A stretch of 64,000 bases of DNA from Mesorhizobium tianshanense. GTDB taxonomy: Bacteria; Pseudomonadota; Alphaproteobacteria; Rhizobiales; Rhizobiaceae. Below are positions 1 to 8,170 of this stretch, in pieces (the stretch's first letter is position 1; every line of letters starts with the position of its first letter). The notes under the pieces were generated by a model. It worked only from the letters and a program-made list of their open reading frames with translations, made no database searches and was not told the origin of the DNA. Location: assembly GCF_007830515.1 (NCBI RefSeq), contig NZ_VLKT01000008.1, positions 1 to 64,000 on the forward strand, given 5' to 3'. Position numbers and translations under genes: made by a program.

Positions 1-123
1 GACAGAATCACGCCGCCCGCCAAACCGCCACCCTCTCTAACCCGATACACCCGAGTCATAACGCCGCGTCCGCCACCGGTTTTGCCCCGGTTACGCCGCG
101 AATCCGCTAAGTCATTGAAAATA

Positions 124-200
124 TGGCGCGCCCGAAGAGATTCGAACTCCTGACCCCCAGATTCGTAGTCTGGTGCTCTATCCAGCTGAGCTACGGGCGC
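124..200 (-). tRNA. tRNA-Arg (anticodon ACG)
   Basis: On the minus strand the sequence folds as a 77-nt cloverleaf. The acceptor arms GCGCCCG (complement of 194-200) and CGGGCGC (complement of 128-134) pair. The D-arm reads GCTCAGCTGGATAGAGC and the anticodon stem CCAGA/TCTGG encloses the loop CTACGAA, giving anticodon ACG for arginine CGN codons. The T-arm contains GTTCGAATC. The 3' CCA is encoded at 126-124. The gene stands alone; no tRNA neighbour is visible in the 123 bases that precede it in the window. Confidence 0.97.
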
Positions 201-396
201 GCAACGGGCCATGCTTTGCATGGCCCCGCGATCCGATCCTGGCGACCGGCCGCGAATGTGACGTGTTCCCTAGCGACTGAATTTCCGAAAAGCAAGCCGA
301 TCCCGCAAAAGTTTTGCTGTTCATGTCTTGGCCAGGATCGGAGAGGGCGAGGATCGGAGGGGACCGGGCCAAGGCGAGGATCAGGCGGGGCGACGA

Positions 397-1884
397 TCAG
401 GCCGGGCGGCGCAGGCCGTTGCGGGCCTGGTCGAGCCGGACCGGCTCATCGGGAATGGTGACCGCGAATGTGGTGCGGCCGCCTCTGCTTTCGACAAGCT
501 CCACCGTGCCGCCATGGGCGCGGATCAATTCATAGGCGATCGCCAGGCCAAGGCCGGTGCCGCCGCTGCGGGCCGAGCCGCGGAACGCCGCGAACAGGTT
601 CTCGCGCGCCTTCGGCGGCAGGCCGGGGCCGGTGTCGGTGACCGTGATGCGGCTGACGCTGCCCAGACGCTCGGCCGACACCGCCAACCGGCGCACCACC
701 GCACTTTCCGCGTCCGCCGCCATCGCCTGCACGGCGTTGCGGCAAAGATTGGTGAGCACGCGAAAGAGCTGATCGGAATCGGCATCCACCTCGAAGGCCA
801 GATCGACGGCATTGACGAATTCGATGCCGCCTTCGGTGTCGAGCAGGCCGTGGACGTCGTCGACTAGTTGGTGCAGCCTGAGCCTGCGGCGCGACGGCGG
901 CGGCTCCTGGGTACGGCCATAGGAGAGCACACCTTCCGAATAGGATACGGCACGATCGAGCGCGCGCAGCAGTTTCGGCGCAAAGGCCTGCACGGTCGGG
1001 TCCTGGACCTGACGCAGGCGATCCGACATCAGCTGCGCCGACGCCAGGATGTTGCGCATGTCGTGATTGATCTTCGACACGGCGAGGCCAAGGTCGGCTA
1101 GGTGTTTCTGCTCGGCGAGCATCTTTTGCAGCCGCTCCTGCATCTGCGAAAGCTCGCGCTCGGCGACGCCGATCTCGTCGGCGCGGGCGGCAGGGCGGAT
1201 GATCCGCCCGGGGTCGTCCGGTGCCTCTGAGAAGGCCAACATCGAGCGCGTCATCGTCCGGATCGGACCTATCATGATCAGGTCTATGGCGGCGTAGACC
1301 AGCATGGCGGTGAACAGCGAGATCAGCAGCGAGACGAAGGCGACGTTGCGCGAATAGATGAGCATGGCATTGCGCAGGCTGTGATCAGGCATGATCAGCT
1401 CGAATTCCTTGTCGCTGTCGCCGACCGGCCCGAAAACGCGCAGCATCCGCTCGCCGCCGAAAAACAGCGTGTCCAAAGCGCTGGTCATGCCCTCGACCAG
1501 GCCGACATTGGCGATGTCGATATGCTCGTCGACCTGCGGCGGCATTTCGGCCACGACCAAAAGGCGCGAGACGCCGCCGTCGCGTACGGCGATCGCCTTG
1601 GCGCCTATCGCCGTCAGCACGTCGTTCTGGGCGGCGCGGGAGAGCGAGGCGGGCTCTCCCTGCACCAGCACGATCGATACGGCCGCGGCGGTGCTCAGCC
1701 TTTCCTTCAGCCAGCTCAGTTGGTAGCTGGCGATCCAGGGCAGAAAGATAAGGACTTCGGCCAGGAGCACGAAGACGATGGTGAGCAGCAGGAGCTTTGT
1801 CGACAATCCACGCGACAAAGGCACCGTCCCGGCGTCGGCCGCCGCCCGATCGATCCTTTCATCCGCGGGTGGTATTTCACTCAT
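397..1884 (-). CDS. Orphan sensor histidine kinase (HAMP domain)
   Basis: A 495-residue membrane histidine kinase. A first membrane segment lies at about residues 29-52 and a second at about 179-206. They bracket a roughly 125-residue presumed periplasmic sensor region, followed by a HAMP linker. The dimerisation helix has the phospho-acceptor motif NHDMRN (His274). The ATPase domain shows the N-box RNAVQAM (about 382-388), DTGPGLP (about 417-423) and GGTGLGLAIAYEL (from 441). H-box, N-box and G-boxes are all intact, so it should be catalytically competent. No response regulator gene is adjacent, so its partner and signal are unknown. The ATG at 1884 gives a cytoplasmic leader of about 28 residues before the first helix. 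Confidence 0.9.
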   Translation of the reverse strand: MSEIPPADERIDRAAADAGTVPLSRGLSTKLLLLTIVFVLLAEVLIFLPWIASYQLSWLKERLSTAAAVSIVLVQGEPASLSRAAQNDVLTAIGAKAIAVRDGGVSRLLVVAEMPPQVDEHIDIANVGLVEGMTSALDTLFFGGERMLRVFGPVGDSDKEFELIMPDHSLRNAMLIYSRNVAFVSLLISLFTAMLVYAAIDLIMIGPIRTMTRSMLAFSEAPDDPGRIIRPAARADEIGVAERELSQMQERLQKMLAEQKHLADLGLAVSKINHDMRNILASAQLMSDRLRQVQDPTVQAFAPKLLRALDRAVSYSEGVLSYGRTQEPPPSRRRLRLHQLVDDVHGLLDTEGGIEFVNAVDLAFEVDADSDQLFRVLTNLCRNAVQAMAADAESAVVRRLAVSAERLGSVSRITVTDTGPGLPPKARENLFAAFRGSARSGGTGLGLAIAYELIRAHGGTVELVESRGGRTTFAVTIPDEPVRLDQARNGLRRPA

Positions 1885-2176
1885 GCTGCTTTTGTCTTCA
1901 CGATCACTTGATCAGCCAAGATTAGGCCATTGCGGCATTTTTGCCAATTTCGTCCTTCGTCCCAACATGGGGTAAGACCGCCAAGACTTCAGCCATCGGC
2001 CCGACGGCGCCGGATGCCGGCGCCGGATTGACTTCCAAAACCCTTCTTTCTATAAGCCCGCTCACGCTCGGGCCATTCGTCCCGGCGCGGTTTCGATCGC
2101 GCCAAACCGGCCCGGCAAAGCTCCTGTTACAAAGTGACAGAATCAAGAAGGGCCGCACCCCGCGGTATTAAAACAA

Positions 2177-2311
2177 ATGAAGCGTACCTACCAACCGTCC
2201 AAACTCGTCCGCAAACGCCGGCACGGGTTCCGTGCCCGCATGGCCACCAAGGGTGGTCGTGGCGTCGTCGCAGCCCGCCGCAACCGCGGCCGGAAGCGGC
2301 TCAGCGCCTGA
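2177..2311 (+). CDS. rpmH: 50S ribosomal protein L34
   Basis: A 44-residue, extremely basic protein beginning [20 protein letters not shown] and ending [11 protein letters not shown], the universally conserved L34 pattern. It is a structural protein of the large ribosomal subunit. It lies 21 bases upstream of rnpA, the classical bacterial rpmH-rnpA arrangement, so the two are probably co-transcribed. The 292-base gap upstream, back to the divergent histidine kinase gene, must hold its promoter. The ATG at 2177 directly precedes the conserved KRTYQP start. Confidence 0.98.
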   Translation: MKRTYQPSKLVRKRRHGFRARMATKGGRGVVAARRNRGRKRLSA

Positions 2312-2332
2312 CCCGAGCGAAAGACGAGATCG

Positions 2333-2686
2333 TTGCCCGCAACCGGCAAGCCAGCGGGAGCACATCCCAAACGGCTTCTGAAACGCGCGGAATTCCTGGC
2401 TGCCCGGCGTGGCGAGAAGCGCCGCGGGCGGCTTTTTCTCGTCGAGGTTCTGGACCGCAGCGACAGCGAGGCGCCTCGCGTCGGCTACACGGTCACCAAG
2501 AAGGTCGGCAACGCAGTCGTCCGCAACCGCATCCGGCGGCGGCTGAGGGAAGCCGTGCGCACGCATGCAGCGGGTGACATGGCGCCTGGCAATGACTATG
2601 TCATCGTCGGACGCGAAGATGTGCTTACCATTCCATTCGGCCAGCTGAAGGCCGAACTCTCCCGCCGACTGCGCGGAACACGATAG
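2333..2686 (+). CDS. rnpA: Ribonuclease P protein component
   Basis: A 117-residue basic protein that assists the RNase P RNA in maturing tRNA 5' ends. The family core is present: [11 protein letters not shown] near the N-terminus (FxxR-type region), [20 protein letters not shown] (the RNR signature, residues about 50-70) and the following LREAVR. The best start is a TTG at 2333, because no ATG or GTG precedes the conserved core closely. It lies between rpmH and yidC, with 13 bases before the yidC ATG. The yidD gene often found between rnpA and yidC in other bacteria is absent here. Confidence 0.95.
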   Translation: MPATGKPAGAHPKRLLKRAEFLAARRGEKRRGRLFLVEVLDRSDSEAPRVGYTVTKKVGNAVVRNRIRRRLREAVRTHAAGDMAPGNDYVIVGREDVLTIPFGQLKAELSRRLRGTR

Positions 2687-2699
2687 GCCAAGGCTTTCG

Positions 2700-4514
2700 A
2701 TGGAAAACAACCGGAACTTCTTCATCACCATCGCGCTGTCGGTGCTGATCCTGTCGCTTTGGCAGTATTTTTACGTGCTGCCGCGCAGCGAGGCGCAACG
2801 CGAGGCGGCCCGTATCGAAGAGCAGCGGGTAGCGGAGCAGAAGAAGGCGGCCGAAAGCGCCAGTCCGGGCGGCAGCGAAACGCCGGTGCCGCAACAAGGC
2901 GCCATTCCCAATGCACCGGGAACCGACGGCACGACGCCGGCCGGCCGCGAGCAGGCGCTGGCGTCGACAAAACGCGTCAAGATCGACACGCCGAGTCTGG
3001 AGGGTTCGATCAACCTCACCGGCGCGCGTCTCGACGACCTCAAGCTCAAGCACTACACGCTGACGGTCGACAAGAACTCGCCCGAGATCGAGTTGCTCAA
3101 CCCGGCGGCGCTGCCCACTGGCTACTATGCCGAGATCGGCTTTGTCGGCAGCGAAGAGATCGGCGCGCTGCCAGGGCCGGCAACAGTGTGGACCGTCGAC
3201 GGCAATGCGACACTGACGCCGGCGACACCGGTCACGCTGACCTTCACCAACGACAAGGGCCTGACCTTCAAGCGCACCTTCTCAGTCGACAGCGACTACA
3301 TGTTCACGGTCTCGGACACGGTGCAGAATTCGGGCTCGGCCGCCGTCACCCTGTCGAACTACGGTCGTGTCACCCGCTTCGACAAGCCTGCCGTTGCCAG
3401 CATCTATGTGCTGCATGAGGGGCTGATCGGCGTCACCGGCACGGAAGGCCTGCAGGAACACAAATACGCGGCCATCGAGGACGACAAGCAGTACACGCCG
3501 GGCAAGTCGACCGACGGCTGGCTGGGCATTACCGACAAATACTGGGCGGTGACGCTGGTGCCGACCGAGAAGCAGCCGTTCCAGCCGCATTACGCCTATT
3601 TCGAGGACGGCCGCCCTCGCTACCAGGCCGACTTCCTCACCGACCCGATCACCGTTGATGCCGGCCAGTCGGCGACGGTCGAGACCGAAATCTTCGCCGG
3701 CGCCAAGGAAGTCGCCAAGGTCAACGCCTATGCGCAGGACCGCAACATCAGGCTGTTCGACCGTTTGATCGACTGGGGATGGTTCATCTGGATCACCAAG
3801 CCGATGTTCTATCTGATCGACACGATGTACAAATTCTTCGGCAATTTCGGCCTTGCCATCCTAGCCACCACCGTGGTCGTCAAGGCCGTCTTCTATCCGC
3901 TCGCCAACAAGTCCTACGCGTCGATGGCGAACATGAAGAAGGTGCAGCCCAAGATGCTGGAGATCCGCGAGAAATACGCGGACGACAAGATGAAGCAGCA
4001 ACAGGCGATGATGGAGCTCTACAAGACCGAGAAGATCAATCCGCTCGCCGGCTGCTGGCCGGTGGCGCTGCAGATCCCGGTCTTCTTTGCGCTCTACAAG
4101 GTGCTCTACATTACCATCGAGATGCGGCATGCACCGTTCTTCGGGTGGATCCAGGATCTGGCGGCACCCGACCCGACCTCGCTCTTCAATCTGTTCGGCC
4201 TCATCCCTATCACCCTGCCGCATATGTTGATGATCGGCGTTTGGCCGCTGATCATGGGCGTGACCATGTTCCTGCAGATGCGCATGAACCCAACGCCGCC
4301 GGACCCGACGCAGGCCATGATCTTCACCTGGATGCCGGTGGTCTTCACGTTCATGATGGCGGGCTTTCCGGCCGGCCTCGTCATCTACTGGGCCTGGAAC
4401 AACCTGCTTTCGATCATCCAGCAAGGCGTCATCATGAAGCGCCAGGGCGCCAAAATCGAGTTGTGGGACAATCTGGTCGCGCTTTTCCGGAAGAAACCGT
4501 CGCCGGCGGAATAG
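2700..4514 (+). CDS. yidC: Membrane protein insertase YidC
   Basis: A 604-residue inner-membrane insertase that works with or without SecYEG. The N-terminal transmembrane anchor (residues about 5-24) is followed by a charged, Pro/Gly-rich linker and the large periplasmic P1 beta-domain (about 90-350). The conserved 60 kDa inner-membrane-protein core with five membrane segments starts near residue 370 and contains NPLAGCWPVALQIPVFFALY. The tail is rich in Lys/Arg, as expected for ribosome contact. Length fits Gram-negative YidC with P1. It is third in the rpmH-rnpA-yidC block, followed by a strong terminator hairpin. Confidence 0.97.
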   Translation: MENNRNFFITIALSVLILSLWQYFYVLPRSEAQREAARIEEQRVAEQKKAAESASPGGSETPVPQQGAIPNAPGTDGTTPAGREQALASTKRVKIDTPSLEGSINLTGARLDDLKLKHYTLTVDKNSPEIELLNPAALPTGYYAEIGFVGSEEIGALPGPATVWTVDGNATLTPATPVTLTFTNDKGLTFKRTFSVDSDYMFTVSDTVQNSGSAAVTLSNYGRVTRFDKPAVASIYVLHEGLIGVTGTEGLQEHKYAAIEDDKQYTPGKSTDGWLGITDKYWAVTLVPTEKQPFQPHYAYFEDGRPRYQADFLTDPITVDAGQSATVETEIFAGAKEVAKVNAYAQDRNIRLFDRLIDWGWFIWITKPMFYLIDTMYKFFGNFGLAILATTVVVKAVFYPLANKSYASMANMKKVQPKMLEIREKYADDKMKQQQAMMELYKTEKINPLAGCWPVALQIPVFFALYKVLYITIEMRHAPFFGWIQDLAAPDPTSLFNLFGLIPITLPHMLMIGVWPLIMGVTMFLQMRMNPTPPDPTQAMIFTWMPVVFTFMMAGFPAGLVIYWAWNNLLSIIQQGVIMKRQGAKIELWDNLVALFRKKPSPAE

Positions 4515-4543
4515 CCGGCGAGCCCTTTTTTGCGAATCCAGGA

Positions 4544-4569
4544 AAGCCCCGGTCCGACCGGGGCTTTTT
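4544..4569 (+). terminator. Rho-independent terminator after yidC
   Basis: The 10-bp stem AAGCCCCGGT/ACCGGGGCTT with loop CCG runs into a run of T residues, 30 bases after the yidC stop. This is a textbook intrinsic terminator that would end the rpmH-rnpA-yidC transcript before the acetyltransferase gene. Confidence 0.9.
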
Positions 4570-4774
4570 CGCAGAAGCCGAGCTGCCGGCGAACGGCGAA
4601 TCCAGTCGGCCCGGCGGTAGACGCCGCCGCGACACATCCCTATAAGCACGCTCTCGTTTCAGGAGCGCTCCGTCGATGAACAGGTAAGGATGATCCGCTC
4701 CGCGCGCGGTTGGTGCTGCCGAGCGGATCGCGCTATTTTGCCCTTGCCTGTTTATTCGCCGATGGAGCCAGACC

Positions 4775-5413
4775 ATGATCGGACCCAACCCCAACATCAA
4801 ACACCCGATCCCGATGCATACGCGCGTCGGTTTCCTGAAGGGATTGGTCACGGCGCCAAACATCGAGATCGGCGACTTCACCTATTATGACGATCCGGAC
4901 GGGCCGGACAAATTCGCCGAGCGATGCGTGCTGCATCATTATCCATTCATCGGCGACCGGCTGATCATCGGCAAGTTCTGCGCCATCGCCGAGGGCGCGC
5001 GCTTCATCATGAACGGCGCCAATCATGCCATGTCCGGCTTTTCGACCTATCCGTTCAATATCTTCGGTCATGGTTGGGAAGAGGGTTTCGATCCGGCGAC
5101 CTGGTCGAAGGAATTGCGCGGCGACACAGTGCTCGGCAATGATGTATGGATCGGCATGGAAGCGGTGATCCTGCCCGGCGTGACGATCGGCCATGGCGCC
5201 ATCGTTGCGGCAAAATCGGTGGTGACGCATGACGTGCCACCATATGCGATCGTCGCCGGCAATGCGGCCAAGGTGGTGAAGATGCGCTTCGACGACAGGA
5301 TCATCTGGCGGCTTTTGGCGGTGTCGTGGTGGGACTGGCCGGTGGAAAAGATCAGCCGTAATCTCAATGCCATTCGTGGCGCCGATATTTCTCTTCTGGA
5401 GGCAGCGGTTTGA
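4775..5413 (+). CDS. CatB/Vat-type xenobiotic O-acetyltransferase
   Basis: A 212-residue left-handed beta-helix (hexapeptide repeat) acetyl-CoA-dependent O-acetyltransferase. Hexapeptide turns are clear in [20 protein letters not shown] and [19 protein letters not shown]. The N-terminal FTYYDDP and the loop [15 protein letters not shown], carrying the presumed catalytic His84, are hallmarks of the CatB/Vat (chloramphenicol and streptogramin acetyltransferase) group. Chromosomal members in soil bacteria often have an unknown natural acceptor, so real antibiotic resistance is only a possibility. The stop codon overlaps the TTG start of engB by 4 bases, indicating translational coupling. Confidence 0.88.
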   Translation: MIGPNPNIKHPIPMHTRVGFLKGLVTAPNIEIGDFTYYDDPDGPDKFAERCVLHHYPFIGDRLIIGKFCAIAEGARFIMNGANHAMSGFSTYPFNIFGHGWEEGFDPATWSKELRGDTVLGNDVWIGMEAVILPGVTIGHGAIVAAKSVVTHDVPPYAIVAGNAAKVVKMRFDDRIIWRLLAVSWWDWPVEKISRNLNAIRGADISLLEAAV

Positions 5414-6069
5414 ACGCGTTGAACAAGACTGTAATCGGCACCGAGCTGTTCACGCGACCATGGATATTCATCCGTGGTGTGCCGGCGATGAAGTTCCTAC
5501 CGCCGGAAGGACCGCCGGAGATCGCCTTTGCCGGCCGCTCGAACGTCGGCAAATCGTCGCTGATCAACGCCCTGGTCAACCAGAAGGGGCTGGCGCGCAC
5601 GTCCAACACGCCGGGGCGGACGCAGGAACTCAACTATTTCGTTCCGGATGGATTTTCCGGCGAAGGCGCCGATCTGCCGCCGATGGCGCTGGTCGACATG
5701 CCGGGCTACGGCTACGCCACCGCGCCCAAGGAAAAGGTCGACGACTGGACGAAACTCGTCTTCGACTACCTCAAAGGCCGCGTCACGCTGAAGCGCGTCT
5801 ACGTGCTGATCGACGCCCGCCATGGCATCAAGGCCAAGGATGACGAAGTGCTGTCGCTGCTCGACAAGGCGGCGGTCTCCTATCAGATCGTGCTGACCAA
5901 GACCGACAAGATCAAGACGGCCGGGGTACCGCGACTGATTGAAGAAACGCTTGCGAAGATCAAGAAGCGTCCGGCCGCGTTTCCGTTCGTTCTCGCCACG
6001 TCTTCGGAAAAGACCGAGGGCCTCGAGGAATTGCGCGCGGCGATCGTGCTGGCGGCCAATGGCGGCTAG
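5410..6069 (+). CDS. engB: Ribosome biogenesis GTP-binding protein EngB/YihA
   Basis: A 219-residue TRAFAC-class GTPase needed for large-subunit assembly. Motifs: G1 GRSNVGKSS (42-50), switch [16 protein letters not shown]3 DMPGYGYA (from 96), G4 TKTDK and G5 SSEK. The start is TTG at 5410, overlapping the acetyltransferase stop (TTGA); an internal ATG would lose part of the conserved N-terminus. In many alphaproteobacteria engB directly follows yidC; here the acetyltransferase gene sits between them. The stop TAG at 6067-6069 shares CTAG with the stop of the convergent tetR gene. Confidence 0.95.
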   Translation: MNALNKTVIGTELFTRPWIFIRGVPAMKFLPPEGPPEIAFAGRSNVGKSSLINALVNQKGLARTSNTPGRTQELNYFVPDGFSGEGADLPPMALVDMPGYGYATAPKEKVDDWTKLVFDYLKGRVTLKRVYVLIDARHGIKAKDDEVLSLLDKAAVSYQIVLTKTDKIKTAGVPRLIEETLAKIKKRPAAFPFVLATSSEKTEGLEELRAAIVLAANGG

Positions 6070-6827
6070 GACTTCGCCTCTAGTGCAATCATCTGGTGGC
6101 TTTCTTCCGTGGCAAGCCTTTCGGTGCCGTAAGCCTTCAGGAACATGCCGACGCCTGACCTGACGATGTGGTCGATTTCATCGTGGCTGGGGGCCTTGGT
6201 GCGGTAGGCGAATATGCACTGACGGAAAAGACCGGCCAAGCATAGTTCGGTGAACTGATAGGCGGCAAGATCAACGTCGTCGATCTTCAGCAGGTCGCGC
6301 TCGATGGCGGCATTAAGAAAGGCCACGACCTTGTCATGGCCGCGTTTCGGGCCGCGTTCGTAAAAACGTGCGCCCAGTTCGGGAATCCTGTCGGATGCGC
6401 CGATCACCGTGCGCTGCGCCTGGATGACCTTGGCCGACGTGATCTTGAGGGACAGCACCTTGCCGAACTTCACCAGCGTCTCGCGAAGGTCGTCGGCGCG
6501 GTCGAGCATATCGTACATGTTCTTGAAGATCGTGCCGCGCTCTTCCTCGATCAGCGCCTCGAACAACTCTTCCTTGTTGGCGAAGTAGACATAGATCGTG
6601 CCCTTGGAAACCCCGGCCTCGCGGGTGATGTCATTCATCGACGCAGCTTCGAAGCCCTTGTCGATGAAGACACGGCGCGCGCCGTCGATGATCTGGCTGC
6701 GCTTCACCGGATCCTGTCCCGCTGCCGGGCGGCCGCGACGCAGGCTGTCCAGCAAATCGCACTGGTCCTTGCCAGAGTCAGGCAATGGGCCAGTGTCGGG
6801 CAGTGGGCCAGCGTCAGGGTCGGTCAT
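6066..6827 (-). CDS. TetR-family transcriptional repressor of the EmrAB pump
   Basis: A 253-residue regulator. The N-terminal tetR helix-turn-helix reads [20 protein letters not shown], then [20 protein letters not shown], then EELFEALI. The C-terminal half is an all-helical ligand-binding and dimerisation domain of the AefR-like C-terminal type. The start chosen is ATG 6827, preceded by AGGTG; an upstream in-frame ATG at 6911 would place the coding region over an operator. The gene is divergent from emrAB with two GAACCG/CGGTTC palindromes between, so it most likely represses itself and the pump, relieved by a pump substrate. The roughly 40-residue Pro/Gly-rich leader before the HTH is unusual. 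Confidence 0.9.
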   Translation of the reverse strand: MTDPDAGPLPDTGPLPDSGKDQCDLLDSLRRGRPAAGQDPVKRSQIIDGARRVFIDKGFEAASMNDITREAGVSKGTIYVYFANKEELFEALIEEERGTIFKNMYDMLDRADDLRETLVKFGKVLSLKITSAKVIQAQRTVIGASDRIPELGARFYERGPKRGHDKVVAFLNAAIERDLLKIDDVDLAAYQFTELCLAGLFRQCIFAYRTKAPSHDEIDHIVRSGVGMFLKAYGTERLATEESHQMIALEAKS

Positions 6828-6849
6828 AAGGTCACACCTCGAAAAATAT

Positions 6850-6867
6850 TCGAACCGATCGGTTCGA
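6850..6867. promoter_or_regulatory. Putative TetR operator, perfect palindrome
   Basis: TCGAACCGATCGGTTCGA is a perfect 18-bp palindrome 22 bases upstream of the tetR start. It shares the GAACCG-NN-CGGTTC core with the second site at 6915-6928. A pair of matched palindromes in a divergent TetR/efflux intergenic region is the usual operator layout. Confidence 0.75.
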
Positions 6868-6914
6868 TCACCCTTGATATGGGCCTCTCTCAGCGCTAAG
6901 TCAATGCTCACATC

Positions 6915-6928
6915 GAACCGAACGGTTC
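6915..6928. promoter_or_regulatory. Putative TetR operator, second copy
   Basis: GAACCGAACGGTTC is an inverted repeat of GAACCG/CGGTTC around an AA centre, 42 bases before the emrA start. It repeats the core of the palindrome at 6850-6867. The centres are about 63 bp apart, so one site could control each divergent promoter. Confidence 0.7.
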
Positions 6929-6970
6929 AGTCTGACTGATCTTCCAGAGATGTTCCCAGAGAGATCCTCA

Positions 6971-8152
6971 ATGTCCTCGAAAGCGCCTGTCACCGCCGAA
7001 GTCCGTCCATTCCCCAACGCCAAGGTCGCGCCAGCAACCGAGGCGCCGAACGCACCGACCGAGCCCGCAATCAGCCCTCCAGCCGAGGCGCCGGCCAAAA
7101 AGAAGCGTTCGGCGCGCTCCTTTCTGTTGCCGATCATCGCGCTTGGCTTACTGGGCGCAGGCGCCTGGTACGGCTACGACTACTGGACCGACGGGCGCTT
7201 CATGATCTCAACGGACGACGCCTATGTCCAGGCCGACATGGCGTTCATTTCGCCGAAAATCTCCGGCTACGTCGATCAGGTCAAGGTGATCGAGAACCAG
7301 CAGGTGAAAGCCGGCGACCCGCTGCTGATCGTCGACAACGGCGACTACAAAATAGCGGTCGCCCAGGCCGAGGCGCAGATCGCCACCTTGAGCAAGACGC
7401 TCGACCGCATCGACGCCCAGACCGAGGCGGCGCGCGCAACGCTCAAGCAGGCGCAGGCGCAGAAAACCGCCGATCAGGCTGCCGCCGACAATGCGGCGCG
7501 TGTTCAAGCGCGCGCCGCCCAATTGCTGAAGACACATGTCGGCACCCAGGCTCAGCTGGATGATGCCCAGACCGCGGTCGAGCAGGCCAATGCCGCGCTT
7601 GCAGGTGCCGACGCCCAGATCGCGGCGGCGCAGGCCAATATCGGTGTGCTTCAGGCGCAGCGCGCGGAGACGGCAAGCACGCTGGCGTCGCTGCAGCTTG
7701 CCCGGGACAAGGCCGCGCGGGACCTGTCCTTCACCGTGCTGCGCGCGCCCTATGACGGTGTGGTCGGCAACCGCTCCGTCGAGCAGGGCGACCTGATCAG
7801 CCCCGGACAGAAGCTCGCCGTCATCGTGCCGATGGACAAGCTCTATATCGTCGCCAATTTCAAGGAGACCCAGCTTGCCCAGCTGGTGCCTGGCGAAAAG
7901 GTCAGGATTTCGGTCGATGCGATCGACGGCGAGGATTTCGAAGGCACCGTCTCGTCGCTGGCGCCGGCTTCCGGCGCGGTGTTCTCGCTGCTGCCGCCGG
8001 AAAACGCCACCGGCAATTTCACCAAGGTCGTGCAGCGCGTCCCGGTTCGCATCGACGTGCCGGCGGACGTGCTGAAGACAGGCAGGCTGCGCGCGGGCTT
8101 GAGCGTCGTGGTCGCCGTCGACAGCCGCACTGCGCCCTCGGCGTCGAAGTAA
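6971..8152 (+). CDS. emrA: HlyD/EmrA-family periplasmic adaptor of multidrug efflux
   Basis: A 393-residue membrane-fusion protein linking an inner-membrane MFS pump to the outer membrane. A cytoplasmic Pro/Ala-rich N-terminus (about 40 residues) precedes one membrane anchor (LLPIIALGLLGAGAWYGYDY). It continues with the first half of a lipoyl domain (STDDAYVQADMAFISPKISG), a long Ala/Gln/Asp-rich coiled-coil hairpin, the second lipoyl half (LRAPYDGVVGNRSVEQGDLI) and a beta-barrel domain. The ATG at 6971 has GAGAG upstream and is preferred over the in-frame ATG at 6950. emrB starts 18 bases downstream, and the TetR operators lie just upstream. Confidence 0.92.
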   Translation: MSSKAPVTAEVRPFPNAKVAPATEAPNAPTEPAISPPAEAPAKKKRSARSFLLPIIALGLLGAGAWYGYDYWTDGRFMISTDDAYVQADMAFISPKISGYVDQVKVIENQQVKAGDPLLIVDNGDYKIAVAQAEAQIATLSKTLDRIDAQTEAARATLKQAQAQKTADQAAADNAARVQARAAQLLKTHVGTQAQLDDAQTAVEQANAALAGADAQIAAAQANIGVLQAQRAETASTLASLQLARDKAARDLSFTVLRAPYDGVVGNRSVEQGDLISPGQKLAVIVPMDKLYIVANFKETQLAQLVPGEKVRISVDAIDGEDFEGTVSSLAPASGAVFSLLPPENATGNFTKVVQRVPVRIDVPADVLKTGRLRAGLSVVVAVDSRTAPSASK

Positions 8153-8170
8153 GCGGCCCGGAGCAGCGTC

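Noticed and set aside
1..200. tRNA-Arg as an integration site for a genomic island
   Set aside because: No integrase gene, no duplicated tRNA 3' end and no composition change were seen within the window. The left flank is only 123 bases, so it cannot be judged.
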